Shown one piece after another: positions 5,187 to 5,221 of a stretch of DNA of 5,221 nt (position 1 is its first letter; every line of letters starts with the position of its first letter). This stretch comes from Clostridia bacterium (GTDB taxonomy: Bacteria; Bacillota; Clostridia; Oscillospirales; CAG-272). Under the pieces are notes generated by a model that did no database searches, was not told the DNA's origin, and worked only from the letters and a program-made list of their open reading frames with translations. The stretch spans positions 1-5,221 of the forward strand of contig CAADYN010000304.1 of the NCBI GenBank assembly GCA_900753285.1, given 5' to 3'. The position numbers were made by a program, and so were the translations under genes.

Positions 5187-5221
5187 CACAGAGATGCTCA
5201 AACGCCTGCCCCTTGCACTTA

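Larger units (their letters stand above)
4985..5221 (-). repeat. Downstream inverted copy of the intergenic repeat element (cut by the window end)
   Basis: Read on the - strand, this region repeats the block order of 33-253: the block at 5221-5198, GGCGCCC at 5155-5149, a conserved CACTT hairpin at 5094-5075, and the 33-base block at 5017-4985. Spacing from the outer end is 0/66/127/204 bases, against 0/50/131/188 in the upstream copy. The inner end lies 17 bases beyond the methyltransferase stop. The region after the first block differs: the upstream copy completes the 27-bp hairpin, while here a different hairpin (5159-5186) is found. Homology beyond 5221 is likely but not visible. Confidence 0.75.

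Noticed and set aside
33..5221. Composite transposon carrying the operon
   Set aside because: No transposase or integrase gene is present, the flanking copies are degenerate, and the cargo is an essential housekeeping gene with its native T-box. Inverted dispersed repeats explain it more simply.

Overview
The window looks like chromosomal DNA from a low- to mid-GC Gram-positive anaerobe of the Clostridia, probably near the Ruminococcaceae/Oscillospiraceae. This is inferred from the T-box leader, the strong GGAGG ribosome binding sites, the ValS sequence style and the mixed AGA/CGC arginine codons. No taxonomic search was possible.

Layout. Bases 1-281 are intergenic and rich in hairpins, with no supportable gene. 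A consensus promoter (282-310) starts a leader of about 340 bases carrying a complete T-box riboswitch. Its specifier codon is GUA (Val), its T-box is at 606-618, and its antiterminator (605-633) competes with an intrinsic terminator (625-660). Three genes follow on the + strand: a 111-residue uncharacterised protein with a TTG start (681-1016), valyl-tRNA synthetase valS (1034-3709), and an RlmI/COG1092-type rRNA cytosine methyltransferase (3711-4967) that begins one base after the valS stop. A long hairpin terminator (4994-5070) closes the unit, and 5071-5221 is again hairpin-rich intergenic DNA.

How the genes work together. Uncharged tRNA-Val should pair with the GUA specifier through its anticodon and with the UGGU bulge through its ACCA end. 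That would stabilise the antiterminator and let transcription run into the small gene, valS and the methyltransferase. Charged tRNA-Val would leave the terminator in place. The operon therefore links valine-tRNA charging to an rRNA modification gene and to one protein of unknown function.

Less ordinary observations. (1) The operon is bracketed by two degenerate copies of one intergenic element of about 220-240 bases, in inverted orientation with the same ends facing inward (33-253 and the reverse complement of 4985-5221). At least four blocks are collinear. One hairpin keeps its position while its stem sequence changes, and the operon terminator lies inside one copy. (2) ValS carries an in-frame 18-codon tandem duplication in its anticodon-binding domain. 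(3) The small T-box-controlled gene upstream of valS is unrecognised. (4) A dyad brackets the -10 box. I see no mobile-element gene, CRISPR array, tRNA or rRNA.
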